Source of the DNA: Oscillospiraceae bacterium
Lineage (GTDB): Bacteria > Bacillota_A > Clostridia > Oscillospirales > CAG-272
Assembly (NCBI GenBank): GCA_015063445.1
Contig: SVUD01000009.1
Location: forward strand, 1-52,405
Length of the DNA: 52,405 nucleotides
Direction of reading: 5' to 3'
Numbering within the stretch: position 1 is the first letter of the stretch; every line of letters starts with the position of its first letter. A program made the position numbers and the translations under genes. Below are positions 17,101 to 25,205 of this stretch, piece by piece. The notes below the pieces were generated by a model. It was given only the letters and a program-made list of their open reading frames with translations. It made no database searches and was not told the origin of the DNA.

Positions 17101-17152
17101 AAACGGCGGAAGCATTGTCAAAAAACAGTGCCTCTGCCGTACTTTTTTACTA
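17101..17152. terminator. Intrinsic terminator after the DUF3048 gene
   Basis: ACGGCGGAAGCATTG pairs imperfectly with CAGTGCCTCTGCCGT, followed by CTTTTTT. It lies between convergent genes and could also act on spoVT transcripts. Confidence 0.82.
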
Positions 17153-17178
17153 TTTAAATAGCAAAGCTGAAAATGTTT

Positions 17179-17733
17179 TTAGCTTTCCATTTGCTTTCCG
17201 AGGAATATGGCTGCAGTCTGTATAAGCTTACTTTCAACCTCAAATGATATCTTTTCGTCAAGCATACCGCCGCTCTGTGACGCGGATACTACGCATCCTA
17301 TAACGTCACCTTCGGATATAATCGGCATTGCGCAGCTTATAAAATGATCTCTTCCCCCGTCTGTGACGTAGCGCTCGTCATTTTTATTTCCTCTGTAATA
17401 CAGTACCCTGTTTTCCATGATATCCTCGAGATCCTTAGATACCTTTTTATCCATATACTCTCTTTTAGATGCGCCCGAGACTGCAATTACGGCATCTCTG
17501 TCACATATAAAAATGGGCATACCCGATGTTCTTTGAAGGGTTTCGCAATATTCGGTAGTAAAATTCTGAAGCTCTCCGATCGGAGAATACTTTTTGAATA
17601 TTACCTCACCTTCTCTATCTGTGAATATTTCAAGCGGGTCACCCTCGCGAATGCGCATTGTTCTTCTTATTTCTTTGGGAATGACTACTCTGCCGAGGTC
17701 GTCAATTCTTCTAACAATTCCTGTGGCTTTCAT
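17179..17733 (-). CDS. spoVT: Stage V sporulation protein T
   Basis: 184 residues. The N-terminal AbrB swapped-hairpin DNA-binding domain (MKATGIVRRIDDLGRVVIPKE, about 1-50) is followed by a GAF-like domain (about 55-180), the SpoVT architecture and length. In Bacillus SpoVT modulates forespore genes under sigma-G. An AAGGAG ribosome site precedes the ATG. That site is one arm of a perfect 11-base inverted repeat in the leader (17742-17796), which could restrict translation. No convincing sigma-G promoter was found upstream. Confidence 0.95.
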   Translation of the reverse strand: MKATGIVRRIDDLGRVVIPKEIRRTMRIREGDPLEIFTDREGEVIFKKYSPIGELQNFTTEYCETLQRTSGMPIFICDRDAVIAVSGASKREYMDKKVSKDLEDIMENRVLYYRGNKNDERYVTDGGRDHFISCAMPIISEGDVIGCVVSASQSGGMLDEKISFEVESKLIQTAAIFLGKQMES

Positions 17734-17741
17734 ATATATAA

Positions 17742-17796
17742 AAATCTCCTTAATTTACAGATTTGTACTGTTAGTGTCTGCAAAATAAGGAGATTT
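17742..17796 (-). promoter_or_regulatory. Inverted repeat sequestering the spoVT ribosome site
   Basis: AAATCTCCTTA (17742-17752) and TAAGGAGATTT (17786-17796) are perfect 11-base complements separated by 33 bases. In spoVT mRNA the arm nearest the start codon contains the AAGGAG ribosome site and the upstream arm is its complement. A small inner CAGA/TCTG pairing is possible. The structure requires transcription to start upstream of 17796. Confidence 0.6.
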
Positions 17797-17902
17797 ATAC
17801 TTATGTATAACTTTTTGATTTTAAATTAGTATAATTGAATTGAGGTGATTTTTGTGATTATGAGATATAGTGCATTTAATAACGCAATTCTACGTTGTAT
17901 GT

Positions 17903-19366
17903 TTACTCAAAAACTATTCTTATTACCGAATGAGGCGGTATAACTATCCTTGGAAGATCTGCGCTGAACTCTACCTCACGTATGAGATCGGGCGATTCAA
18001 AGCTGTTATAATTTCTGACGTCTTCCGAGAATACCATATCTGACATAGTAACAGTCATTTTTGCTATTTCGTCACACACGGTAACACTTTTTGATTCGTA
18101 GAGATGTGAATTCGCCGCAGTTAATACTACTCTTTTACCGTTCTCACTGACGGTGGCAAGCGCATCAACGTACTCATTCGAAACGAAGGCGTCATCAAGC
18201 ACGTATTGATTTAAATGCTCCTTGAACAGCTTCATAACCCAGAACGTAGGTGTTTTTACAAAATGCTTTCCGTTGGTATCAAAGAGACTTTCATTGAGAT
18301 TACACGTCTGAGTCTGCATAGCCATAGCGACAACGTCTGAATTGCGGTAAAAAATATGCAAAGCCTTTGCGGCAAAAACGGCGTCACGCATCGTTTGGCG
18401 TTGATGGGTATCTAAATCGATTCTATCCTCATCGTGCCAGGTTCCCCATTCGTCTATCGCAAGATACGTTGGAAATCTTTTGCAGGAATGCTCTGCGATA
18501 AGCTTTTTGTGAAATTCTATATCGTCCTCATATTTATAGAGGCTGTCGAGCAGATAATAATACTCCTCGTCAGTATAATCAACGGCATTACCGCATTTTT
18601 TATCCTTCATTGAGCCGAGATAATGGTGAACCGAAAGCATATCGGGTCCCTTTGACTGACCGTTATCGGTTATTATATCCATAACTCTCTCAGGCCAATC
18701 GTGATGCCCGTGACGAATACTCAATCCAAGTCCTACGAGCGTGACACCTTTAGGCATATTTCCATCTGTCAATGCTGCAAAATCCCCATCAAGAGCGGAT
18801 TTGAAGCGAACGTAGTCACCTGCATATACGTATGGGTTATATGCTGTTTTCCATGCGTTTTCATCAGTATTTCCAATGCCCCACAGACGAACGCCGTACG
18901 GCTCGGGATGGCCGTTTTTTGCTCTCATTGCGCCATATTTTGTTTCGGCGGGAGCGTTACAATATTCGAACCAAGTACGGAATTCCTCGACTGTACCCGT
19001 TGAAACGTTAGCGACGAGCATTGGCTCCATATTACAAAGTCTGCACAGTTCTATAAACTCATCAGTTCCAAAGGACATGTCCCAAATTCCCTTGTTGTTA
19101 TCCTTAGAAAAGTGCATGCGCGGCATACGGTTTTCACCTACGCCGTCTTGCCAATGATATTTTTCGGCGCAGCATCCGCCGGGCCAACGAAAAACGGTAA
19201 TTCCGCATTCTTTCAAGGCTTCTATAAGATCGAGTCTTATACCGTTTATATTAGGAATATCGCTATCCTTGCCAACCCAGATACCGTCATAGGTGGTTCT
19301 GCCGAAAAACTCGGCAAAAGTTCCGTGAAGATATGGGTTGATTCTGTGGGTTTCTATTTTTTTCAT
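17903..19366 (-). CDS. GH51-like alpha-L-arabinofuranosidase with an altered acid/base motif
   Basis: 487 residues with no signal peptide, so cytoplasmic. GH51 landmarks are FRWPGGCCAEKYHWQDGVG, the beta-4 segment RLWGIGN, the LSVHHYLGS segment and the nucleophile region LAIDEWGTW. Where GH51 enzymes normally have GNE (catalytic acid/base Glu), this one has GNTDEN. Either the Glu has become Thr or a two-residue insertion shifts the Glu; the DNA supports the reading. The C-terminal beta domain is present. It would release arabinose from imported arabino-oligosaccharides if active. It starts 32 bases after the PHP gene and is probably co-transcribed with it. Confidence 0.88.
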   Translation of the reverse strand: MKKIETHRINPYLHGTFAEFFGRTTYDGIWVGKDSDIPNINGIRLDLIEALKECGITVFRWPGGCCAEKYHWQDGVGENRMPRMHFSKDNNKGIWDMSFGTDEFIELCRLCNMEPMLVANVSTGTVEEFRTWFEYCNAPAETKYGAMRAKNGHPEPYGVRLWGIGNTDENAWKTAYNPYVYAGDYVRFKSALDGDFAALTDGNMPKGVTLVGLGLSIRHGHHDWPERVMDIITDNGQSKGPDMLSVHHYLGSMKDKKCGNAVDYTDEEYYYLLDSLYKYEDDIEFHKKLIAEHSCKRFPTYLAIDEWGTWHDEDRIDLDTHQRQTMRDAVFAAKALHIFYRNSDVVAMAMQTQTCNLNESLFDTNGKHFVKTPTFWVMKLFKEHLNQYVLDDAFVSNEYVDALATVSENGKRVVLTAANSHLYESKSVTVCDEIAKMTVTMSDMVFSEDVRNYNSFESPDLIREVEFSADLPRIVIPPHSVIRIVFE

Positions 19367-19398
19367 AATACGTCATTGCTCCAAATAGGTTTATTACA

Positions 19399-20076
19399 TT
19401 AGATATCGTTTGTTTGAGTGAATAATAACTCGTTACATTTTATCATAATTTCATCAAAGGAAGTGCCAAGCTTTTTACGCATTTTTACAAACGAAGGATA
19501 AGCATTTTTATCAGCCATATGAATGTCGCTACCGAGAGCAACGACTACGCCTCGTTCTATCCATTCAAATAAATGCTTTTTAGGGAAAAATCCCGAAAGT
19601 GATGAGGCGTTAAGTTGAATTTTAACTCCAAGAGGTAAAAGACGCTCTATATTTTCTTTGGGGTATCTGTCCGCATGAGCAAGGACAACCGTATATCCCT
19701 CATCAATAAAAGCTTCTATAGCGTTCTCGTATTCACTTTTAAATTGGTTGAAGGGTAACTCAAGAAGTATAATTTTAGAATTGCCTATGGTGAGATTTTC
19801 GATTCCGGGAAGCTTATTTAAGCCTTCGCACAGAAGAACCTCAGCACCGAGTATTATCTCCTTATTCGTATGTGAAGAAAGCAAGCTGTAGCTCTCATCG
19901 CGTCTTTTAAGGAAGTCGTTTACCCTATGTCTATGCGGATAAAAATGAGATGTCGCTATAAAGGTATCGATTGGAACTTTTTCCGAAAGCTCTAACTGCT
20001 TAAGAGATGTCTCAAGCGAATCCGACCCGTGATCCGCATTCGGTAATATATGGGTGTGGAAATCAATAATTTTCAT
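19399..20076 (-). CDS. PHP-domain phosphoesterase, CpsB/YwqE-like
   Basis: 225 residues. Metal-binding motifs of the PHP superfamily are visible: DFHTHILPNADHGS at the N-terminus, TSHFYPH near 65, LAHADRYP near 150 and GSDIHM near 195. CpsB/YwqE enzymes dephosphorylate bacterial tyrosine kinases and are usually about 250 residues. No tyrosine kinase or capsule gene is nearby, so the substrate is open and could be a small molecule. It precedes the GH51 gene by 32 bases. The ribosome site is weak, and a terminator-like hairpin ends only 15 bases before the ATG. Confidence 0.82.
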   Translation of the reverse strand: MKIIDFHTHILPNADHGSDSLETSLKQLELSEKVPIDTFIATSHFYPHRHRVNDFLKRRDESYSLLSSHTNKEIILGAEVLLCEGLNKLPGIENLTIGNSKIILLELPFNQFKSEYENAIEAFIDEGYTVVLAHADRYPKENIERLLPLGVKIQLNASSLSGFFPKKHLFEWIERGVVVALGSDIHMADKNAYPSFVKMRKKLGTSFDEIMIKCNELLFTQTNDI

Positions 20077-20084
20077 ATCTTCAA

Positions 20085-20117
20085 AATAAAATCACGCCGT
20101 AAAGGTTTACGGCGTGA
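20085..20117 (-). terminator. Intrinsic terminator after the solute-binding gene, abutting the PHP gene start
   Basis: TCACGCCGTAAA (20092-20103) and TTTACGGCGTGA (20106-20117) are perfect 12-base complements, followed on the minus strand by TTTTATTTT. The PHP gene ATG is 15 bases past the stem, so transcription of the PHP gene must read through, or a promoter must overlap the hairpin. Confidence 0.82.
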
Positions 20118-20184
20118 AAAAATGATTGTTTGTAAATAACCTATAATCGTACGCTCGTATTCGTTATTATAACTTTATATGAGC

Positions 20185-21468
20185 TTATTTATAAAGACGT
20201 GATTGGTCGTTCTGAAGCTTTCCGTTTGTCTTATCAGCTTCAGTCCATGCGTCATTAGGGATAATTTTGAACATATCACCTGTGTAAAGCGGGTTCATAA
20301 AGTAACCGTTTTCATCGGTGTTGATCTCAGAATAATCAACAAGTCCATTTTCATTAACTCTGTAGTTTGTATCCTGAACACCGTACTGAAGATAATTATG
20401 GAGAATATTATCGGTATTGAGAGCATAGATAATTTCCATTACTCTATCGGTATCTGCGTATTTGTTAACAGCAAAAACGGAATCAAAAACGTTTTCTACG
20501 TTTGTTTCATCCGCGGAAACAGTATCATAGAAGCCTGCAACCTCGGGATACGCAAGTATATTACAAGCGTACTTTTTATCATCGTCATGATAGGTGCCGT
20601 TCTCATACATTGCCTTATCTTCATACTTACCGTCAACGATCTTTACGTAATCTTCAACGCTCGAGTTAGGATCAAGGCGTCCGTCGGCGATAGCTTCCTC
20701 AATAGCAGCTCTAAGCTCCGCTGTTGCTTCCCACGTATTGAGCGCTGCGAGCTGACTCGAGCTGCCAACGTATCCAATCTGCTCTGCTGTATCTCTATGG
20801 ATAAGAAGATACGTATAACTTCCCACAACTCTGTTGTTGGGAACGCAATAATACTTTTCAAGAGTTTCATTAACTCTCGTTGTCTCGTTGTAAACCTCTT
20901 CAAGTATAATTGATGCTTCCATAAGAGATTCAGCTATCTGATTCTTAAGACCTTCGCATTTTTTAATGAGATCAGCGTGGAACTTATTCTTCTGCTCGGG
21001 ATGAAGCTCTACTCTTTGCTCGTACAACTCAGGCTTGAAGAATTCTGTTATATCAGCAAGGTGACCGGCTTCGTAAAGCTCCGTCATCATCTCAAGAGAG
21101 TTGATAAGGAAGAAGTCGGGCTTGTTTTTTATCGCGTTCAAGGAGTTCTCATCCGTAGCGGAGGTTTCAATTGCTAACTTAGCCGCGTCAAGAGCCTGAA
21201 TTACAGTTGCCTGATACTCATTTTCATTAACGTAAACGATGTTAAGATTAGCATTGAAGTTTTTAACGGTATAATTGCTAATACGCGCGTTAACGGTAGC
21301 GTTATCGTTATCAGGGTCGCCTACGATGTAAAAATTCAAAGTAAGATTTTCTTTAACGTAGCCCTTCATCGAATCGTCAAGCTCATCTCCGATTCTATCT
21401 TTCCCACAGCCTACGAGAGTAAATGCCGCGAGAACAAGGCATAATAACATGCTGATGATTTTTTTCAT
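20185..21468 (-). CDS. Extracellular solute-binding lipoprotein
   Basis: 427 residues. The signal peptide ends in the lipobox LVGC (Cys about residue 21). The mature part has the alternating alpha/beta composition of ABC sugar-binding proteins, including a DFFLINSLEMM segment, and the LNTDNILHNYLQYGV stretch near 355 resembles LplA-type binding proteins. It probably captures a sugar or oligosaccharide at the membrane. No permease or ATPase gene is adjacent, so it would work with transporters encoded elsewhere. The GH51 and PHP genes downstream suggest an arabino-oligosaccharide link, which is inference. It has its own strong promoter and a terminator after it. Confidence 0.82.
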   Translation of the reverse strand: MKKIISMLLCLVLAAFTLVGCGKDRIGDELDDSMKGYVKENLTLNFYIVGDPDNDNATVNARISNYTVKNFNANLNIVYVNENEYQATVIQALDAAKLAIETSATDENSLNAIKNKPDFFLINSLEMMTELYEAGHLADITEFFKPELYEQRVELHPEQKNKFHADLIKKCEGLKNQIAESLMEASIILEEVYNETTRVNETLEKYYCVPNNRVVGSYTYLLIHRDTAEQIGYVGSSSQLAALNTWEATAELRAAIEEAIADGRLDPNSSVEDYVKIVDGKYEDKAMYENGTYHDDDKKYACNILAYPEVAGFYDTVSADETNVENVFDSVFAVNKYADTDRVMEIIYALNTDNILHNYLQYGVQDTNYRVNENGLVDYSEINTDENGYFMNPLYTGDMFKIIPNDAWTEADKTNGKLQNDQSRLYK

Positions 21469-21508
21469 TATGTAATTTTCCTCCGAAAAGACAAATTATT
21501 ACCATATA

Positions 21509-21537
21509 ATTTTACAATAAAAAATCATAAAAGTCAA
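21509..21537 (-). promoter_or_regulatory. Sigma-A promoter of the solute-binding gene
   Basis: On the minus strand TTGACT (21532-21537) and TAAAAT (21509-21514) are 17 bases apart, 41 bases before the start codon, with a GGAGGA ribosome site between. Confidence 0.78.
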
Positions 21538-21544
21538 GAGATTT

Positions 21545-21619
21545 AGCGTTTAAAACAAAGATTTTAAATATTAGTAGCACAATAAACAACGTACAAAGAG
21601 TTTTTTTGTTTAAAACGCT
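21545..21619. repeat. Inverted GCGTTTAAAAC repeat upstream of the solute-binding promoter
   Basis: AGCGTTTAAAACAAA (21545-21559) and TTTGTTTAAAACGCT (21605-21619) are inverse copies matching at 14 of 15 positions, separated by 45 bases. The near arm lies 7 bases upstream of the -35 box of the solute-binding promoter. It could be a paired operator; no T-run follows, so it is not a standard terminator for rpoD. Confidence 0.5.
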
Positions 21620-21643
21620 ATCTTTAAATGGCAATTTTTGTTA

Positions 21644-22711
21644 TTAGTTTGCAAGATAATCCTTAAGTGTCTTTGATCTTGAGGGATGTCTGAGCTTTCT
21701 TAATGCTTTTGCTTCTATTTGGCGAATTCTTTCTCTTGTAATCTGGAATTGACGTCCAACCTCCTCAAGCGTTCTCGGTCTGCCGTCCTCAAGTCCGAAT
21801 CTGAGCTTAATTACCTGTTCTTCTCTCGGAGTGAGGGTACGTAAAACGTTGCAAAGCTGTTCACGCAAAAGAGCGTACGACGCGCTATCAGATGGAGCGG
21901 GTGAATCGCTGTCCTCTACGAAATCTCCGAGATGACTGTCCTCTTCTTCGCCTATGGGAGTTTCGAGAGAAACGGGGTCCTGAGCAATTTTCATAATTTC
22001 ACGGACCTTGTCGGCAGTCATGCCGAGCTTTTCGGCAATTTCATCTGTGGTGGGCTCTCTGCCGAGATCCTGGAGTAGCTGACGGGACGTTCTTGAAACC
22101 TTGTGTATAGTTTCAACCATATGAACCGGAATACGAATAGTTCTTGCCTGATCTGCAATAGCTCTTGTAATAGCCTGTCTTATCCACCAAGTAGCGTACG
22201 TTGAGAACTTAAATCCCTTACTGTAATCGAATTTTTCGACTGCCTTCATAAGTCCGAGATTTCCCTCTTGAATCAAATCAAGGAAGTACATACCCTTACC
22301 TACGTGACGCTTTGCGATATTAACAACAAGTCTTAAGTTAGCCTCGGTAAGCTCGTCCTTTGCTTCCTTGTCGCCAAGAGAAATACGCTCCGCGAGATAA
22401 GCCTCACGCTCGGGCGTAAGAAGCGGAATTTTACCTATATCCTTGAGATACATACGCACGGGGTCGTCGATGGCTAAGCCTTCCTGAGAAAGAATCTTTT
22501 CCATCTTTTCGCCGTTTTCGTAATTCTTTACGTCGCGTTCTATTTCCTTAAAGTTCTCGTTTTCAATATCCTCCGGATTTGCCGAATCGATGTCAACCTG
22601 AGTTATATCAAAATCAATGTCCTCAAGAGCCTTCATAATACCGGACTCTACAACGCCGCCTCCGTTTTTGGAGTCTATATAATCGTTAACGTCAATTTTT
22701 TCTCTGCTCAT
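21644..22711 (-). CDS. rpoD: Primary RNA polymerase sigma factor
   Basis: 355 residues. Region 1.2 ([17 protein letters not shown]), region 2 ([30 protein letters not shown]), region 3 and region 4.2 ([19 protein letters not shown]) are all present and group-1-like. The first 90 residues are acidic and do not show a clear region 1.1. The ATG at 22711 follows AAAGGAAG by 6 bases; an upstream in-frame start at 22741 would overlap dnaG. It is preceded by dnaG with 33 bases between, the classic macromolecular-synthesis arrangement, and it fits the many consensus promoters in this window. Confidence 0.97.
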   Translation of the reverse strand: MSREKIDVNDYIDSKNGGGVVESGIMKALEDIDFDITQVDIDSANPEDIENENFKEIERDVKNYENGEKMEKILSQEGLAIDDPVRMYLKDIGKIPLLTPEREAYLAERISLGDKEAKDELTEANLRLVVNIAKRHVGKGMYFLDLIQEGNLGLMKAVEKFDYSKGFKFSTYATWWIRQAITRAIADQARTIRIPVHMVETIHKVSRTSRQLLQDLGREPTTDEIAEKLGMTADKVREIMKIAQDPVSLETPIGEEEDSHLGDFVEDSDSPAPSDSASYALLREQLCNVLRTLTPREEQVIKLRFGLEDGRPRTLEEVGRQFQITRERIRQIEAKALRKLRHPSRSKTLKDYLAN

Positions 22712-22744
22712 TTTTTTCTTCCTTTCATTGTTCCTTTGCAAACT

Positions 22745-24514
22745 TTATTCCGCTGCTCTGAGACTGTTGATGAATTTTGTGAGATCATCAGCGCTGACCG
22801 TCTTTTCAGCGTTCTTTTTCTGCATAGAACTTTTAAGTGCATTTATACTCTCCGTAAGAACGTCGTCACCATTATTGGCAAGGTTCATACGGGAAAGCTT
22901 GATTTTTGTAATTCTTCCCACTTCCTCGGGCGTGAAAATTTCATTTAGATCCGAGAAAACGTCATCGTTTTCGTAGGATTCTTTAACGTATTTGAAGATT
23001 CTTTTGTTCAGCTCGGTGAAGAAATCATTCTCACTAAGTAAATCATTTGCAAAAACCATCTTTCTATGCTCGGCAAACAATAGCAAAAGCCCTAAAATTA
23101 CCTCTTCACTTTTTGCTACCGCAGGAGCTTTTGCATAATCGGGATTAACTTTATCTTGATAGCCAAGAGCGGTTTGCTTAGCCTTCTGAGATTCGCCCTG
23201 TCGATAAGCTCTTGCGTTTTTTGCTGAAATTCTCGCAACGTCAGCCTTAACGCTTTTAGGATCAACGTCAAGCTTTTTAGCTAGCATTTGAGTGTAAATA
23301 TCTTTTTCTGCCTGAGAATAAACTGCGGAAATTTCGTTTTCAAGTATAGATAGAATTTTTATCTTGTCTTGCGGAAGGTTTACGTCATACCGCGCCAAAA
23401 CGTTTTCCATTTTGTATTCAAACTCTATTTTAGCATCGTTCAGCACGTCGGTAAATTTATCGCTTCCGAAGGATTTTATATATTCATCGGGATCTTTAGA
23501 GCCGGGAACCTTAACGACTCTTACGTCAACACCGACGTCGCTCAAAACCTTAAGAGCCTTTGAGGCAGCCTTTTGTCCCGCCTCGTCCGAGTCGTAACAG
23601 ATAATGACCTTTTTGGTATATCGGCTCATAAGTCTTGCTTGATCCGATGTAATTGCCGTACCAAGCGTTGCTACCGCATTTGTAAAACCTGCCGCGTGTA
23701 AAGCTATAACGTCCATATAACCCTCACAAAGTATCAAGGATTCCTGGCAGGCTAATCTTGCGAAATTGAGCGCGTACACGTGTCGTGTCTTTTTGTATAT
23801 GGGTGTATCCGAGGAGTTTTTATACTTGGGCTTCGTTTCGTTATCCATAGCTCGTCCGCCAAAGGCGATAACGTTTCCCGAAACGTCAATTATCGGGAAC
23901 ATTACTCTTCCGCGGAAAGCGTCGTAATAGGTTCCCTTGTCTGATTTTCCCGCAAGGAAACCCGCTACAAGCTCGTCTTTTGTGTAGCCTTTTGCGACCA
24001 TGTAGTTTTGCAGAGCATCAAAGCTGTTAGGAGCGTATCCTAATCCAAAATGCTTTATTGTGCTGAGCGCAAGTCCTCTTTTTTCCGTAAAGTATGAAAG
24101 AGCTGCCTTTGCCTCGGGGTTATCCGACATCAAGGCTCTATGAAAGAAGTTTGCCGCGTCAACGTTCATTTTAAACATTCTGTCGCGGTTGAATTTCTTT
24201 TCTTCTCTTACGTACTTATTATCATTGTCAATTATCGTTATACCGGCTCGCTTAGCCAAAAACTGAAGTGCGTCGGGATAATCGAGATGCTCCATTTGCT
24301 TTATAAAGGTAACGGCATCTCCGCCTATTCCGCATCCGAAGCAATAAAAGCTTGCGGTTTTTGGATAGACTGTGAACGAAGGGCTTTTTTCACTGTGAAA
24401 AGGACAAAGTCCCTTGTACGTATCGCTTGCGCGCTTCAAGGAAACGTAGCCCGATATCAGCTGCTCGATATCAGTTCTTTGCAATATTTCGTCAATAGTT
24501 TCTTTGCTTATCAA
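22745..24514 (-). CDS. dnaG: DNA primase
   Basis: 589 residues. The N-terminal zinc-binding domain has CPFH and CFGC motifs (about 38-64). The Toprim catalytic core includes LCEGYMDVIAL and an ICYDSDEAGQ acidic cluster. The C-terminal helicase-interaction domain is present but divergent. The start is a TTG at 24514, chosen because the family N-terminus begins there and AGGAGGG lies 8 bases upstream. It synthesises RNA primers for the lagging strand. Confidence 0.96.
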   Translation of the reverse strand: MISKETIDEILQRTDIEQLISGYVSLKRASDTYKGLCPFHSEKSPSFTVYPKTASFYCFGCGIGGDAVTFIKQMEHLDYPDALQFLAKRAGITIIDNDNKYVREEKKFNRDRMFKMNVDAANFFHRALMSDNPEAKAALSYFTEKRGLALSTIKHFGLGYAPNSFDALQNYMVAKGYTKDELVAGFLAGKSDKGTYYDAFRGRVMFPIIDVSGNVIAFGGRAMDNETKPKYKNSSDTPIYKKTRHVYALNFARLACQESLILCEGYMDVIALHAAGFTNAVATLGTAITSDQARLMSRYTKKVIICYDSDEAGQKAASKALKVLSDVGVDVRVVKVPGSKDPDEYIKSFGSDKFTDVLNDAKIEFEYKMENVLARYDVNLPQDKIKILSILENEISAVYSQAEKDIYTQMLAKKLDVDPKSVKADVARISAKNARAYRQGESQKAKQTALGYQDKVNPDYAKAPAVAKSEEVILGLLLLFAEHRKMVFANDLLSENDFFTELNKRIFKYVKESYENDDVFSDLNEIFTPEEVGRITKIKLSRMNLANNGDDVLTESINALKSSMQKKNAEKTVSADDLTKFINSLRAAE

Positions 24515-24571
24515 AAAAATCCCTCCTTCCTTTTACTTCAATATACGACACGTAATTATAAAAACACTTTT

Positions 24572-25195
24572 TTATTCACGAAAATCGTATTTTTTATTTA
24601 AAAAAATTGTTTTGCATCTTCCCGAGGTGATTTCGGAAAGCTTTTCGCAAAGCTCGTCATAAGCCGACGAAATAACGCTGCCTGTTATTTTGACACAGTC
24701 GGAATATTCTGTATCTAAAGTATAAAAATCATATTCCGTAAGTGTAAAGCCTATTTTTTGATAATCAGAATATGACACCGAAAGCTCACATTCCGAGTAA
24801 GTATCGTATTTGATAATTTTCGCAGCCTTAAGCGCTCCGAGAGCGGCTTCTGTATATGCGTGCACGAGCCCGCCCGTGCCGAGCAAAATTCCGCCGAAAT
24901 ATCTTACAACGACTATTATCGTATCGGTAACACCGTTTTTTCTTATTATATCAAGCACGGGCATACCCGCAGTCCCCTGAGGCTCTCTGTCATCCGTAAA
25001 GCGTGCGGTAGAATTTTCACGCAGAACGTAAGCGTATACCCAATGTCTTGCATCGGGATGCTTTTTCTTTACTGCTTGAATAAATTCTATTGCATCGGAT
25101 TCTTGGCTTACGGGCTTTGCATATCCTATAAAAACAGATTTTCTATCTTCGAAACGGTATTCCGAAAGCTCTTTAACAGTAATATATGAATCCAT
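24572..25195 (-). CDS. YigZ/IMPACT family protein
   Basis: 207 residues. The N-terminal UPF0029 domain has FIGYAKPV, HWVYAYVL, ARFTDDREPQGTAGMPVL and YFGGILLGTGGL, the diagnostic IMPACT/YigZ signature. A short ferredoxin-like C-terminal domain follows. The molecular role in bacteria is not settled; the eukaryotic homolog regulates Gcn2. It is 10 bases after hflX and 57 bases before dnaG, so it probably belongs to the same transcript. Confidence 0.92.
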   Translation of the reverse strand: MDSYITVKELSEYRFEDRKSVFIGYAKPVSQESDAIEFIQAVKKKHPDARHWVYAYVLRENSTARFTDDREPQGTAGMPVLDIIRKNGVTDTIIVVVRYFGGILLGTGGLVHAYTEAALGALKAAKIIKYDTYSECELSVSYSDYQKIGFTLTEYDFYTLDTEYSDCVKITGSVISSAYDELCEKLSEITSGRCKTIFLNKKYDFRE

Positions 25196-25205
25196 CGAAG
25201 CACCC

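Noticed and set aside
17734..17860. Possible sigma-G promoter for spoVT
   Set aside because: CATAATC- and TATACTA-like strings occur, but none has a -35 at the right distance, so I do not call one.
20203..20913. A 236-codon plus-strand frame opposite the solute-binding gene
   Set aside because: Antisense shadow; the minus-strand frame has a signal peptide, lipobox, promoter and terminator.
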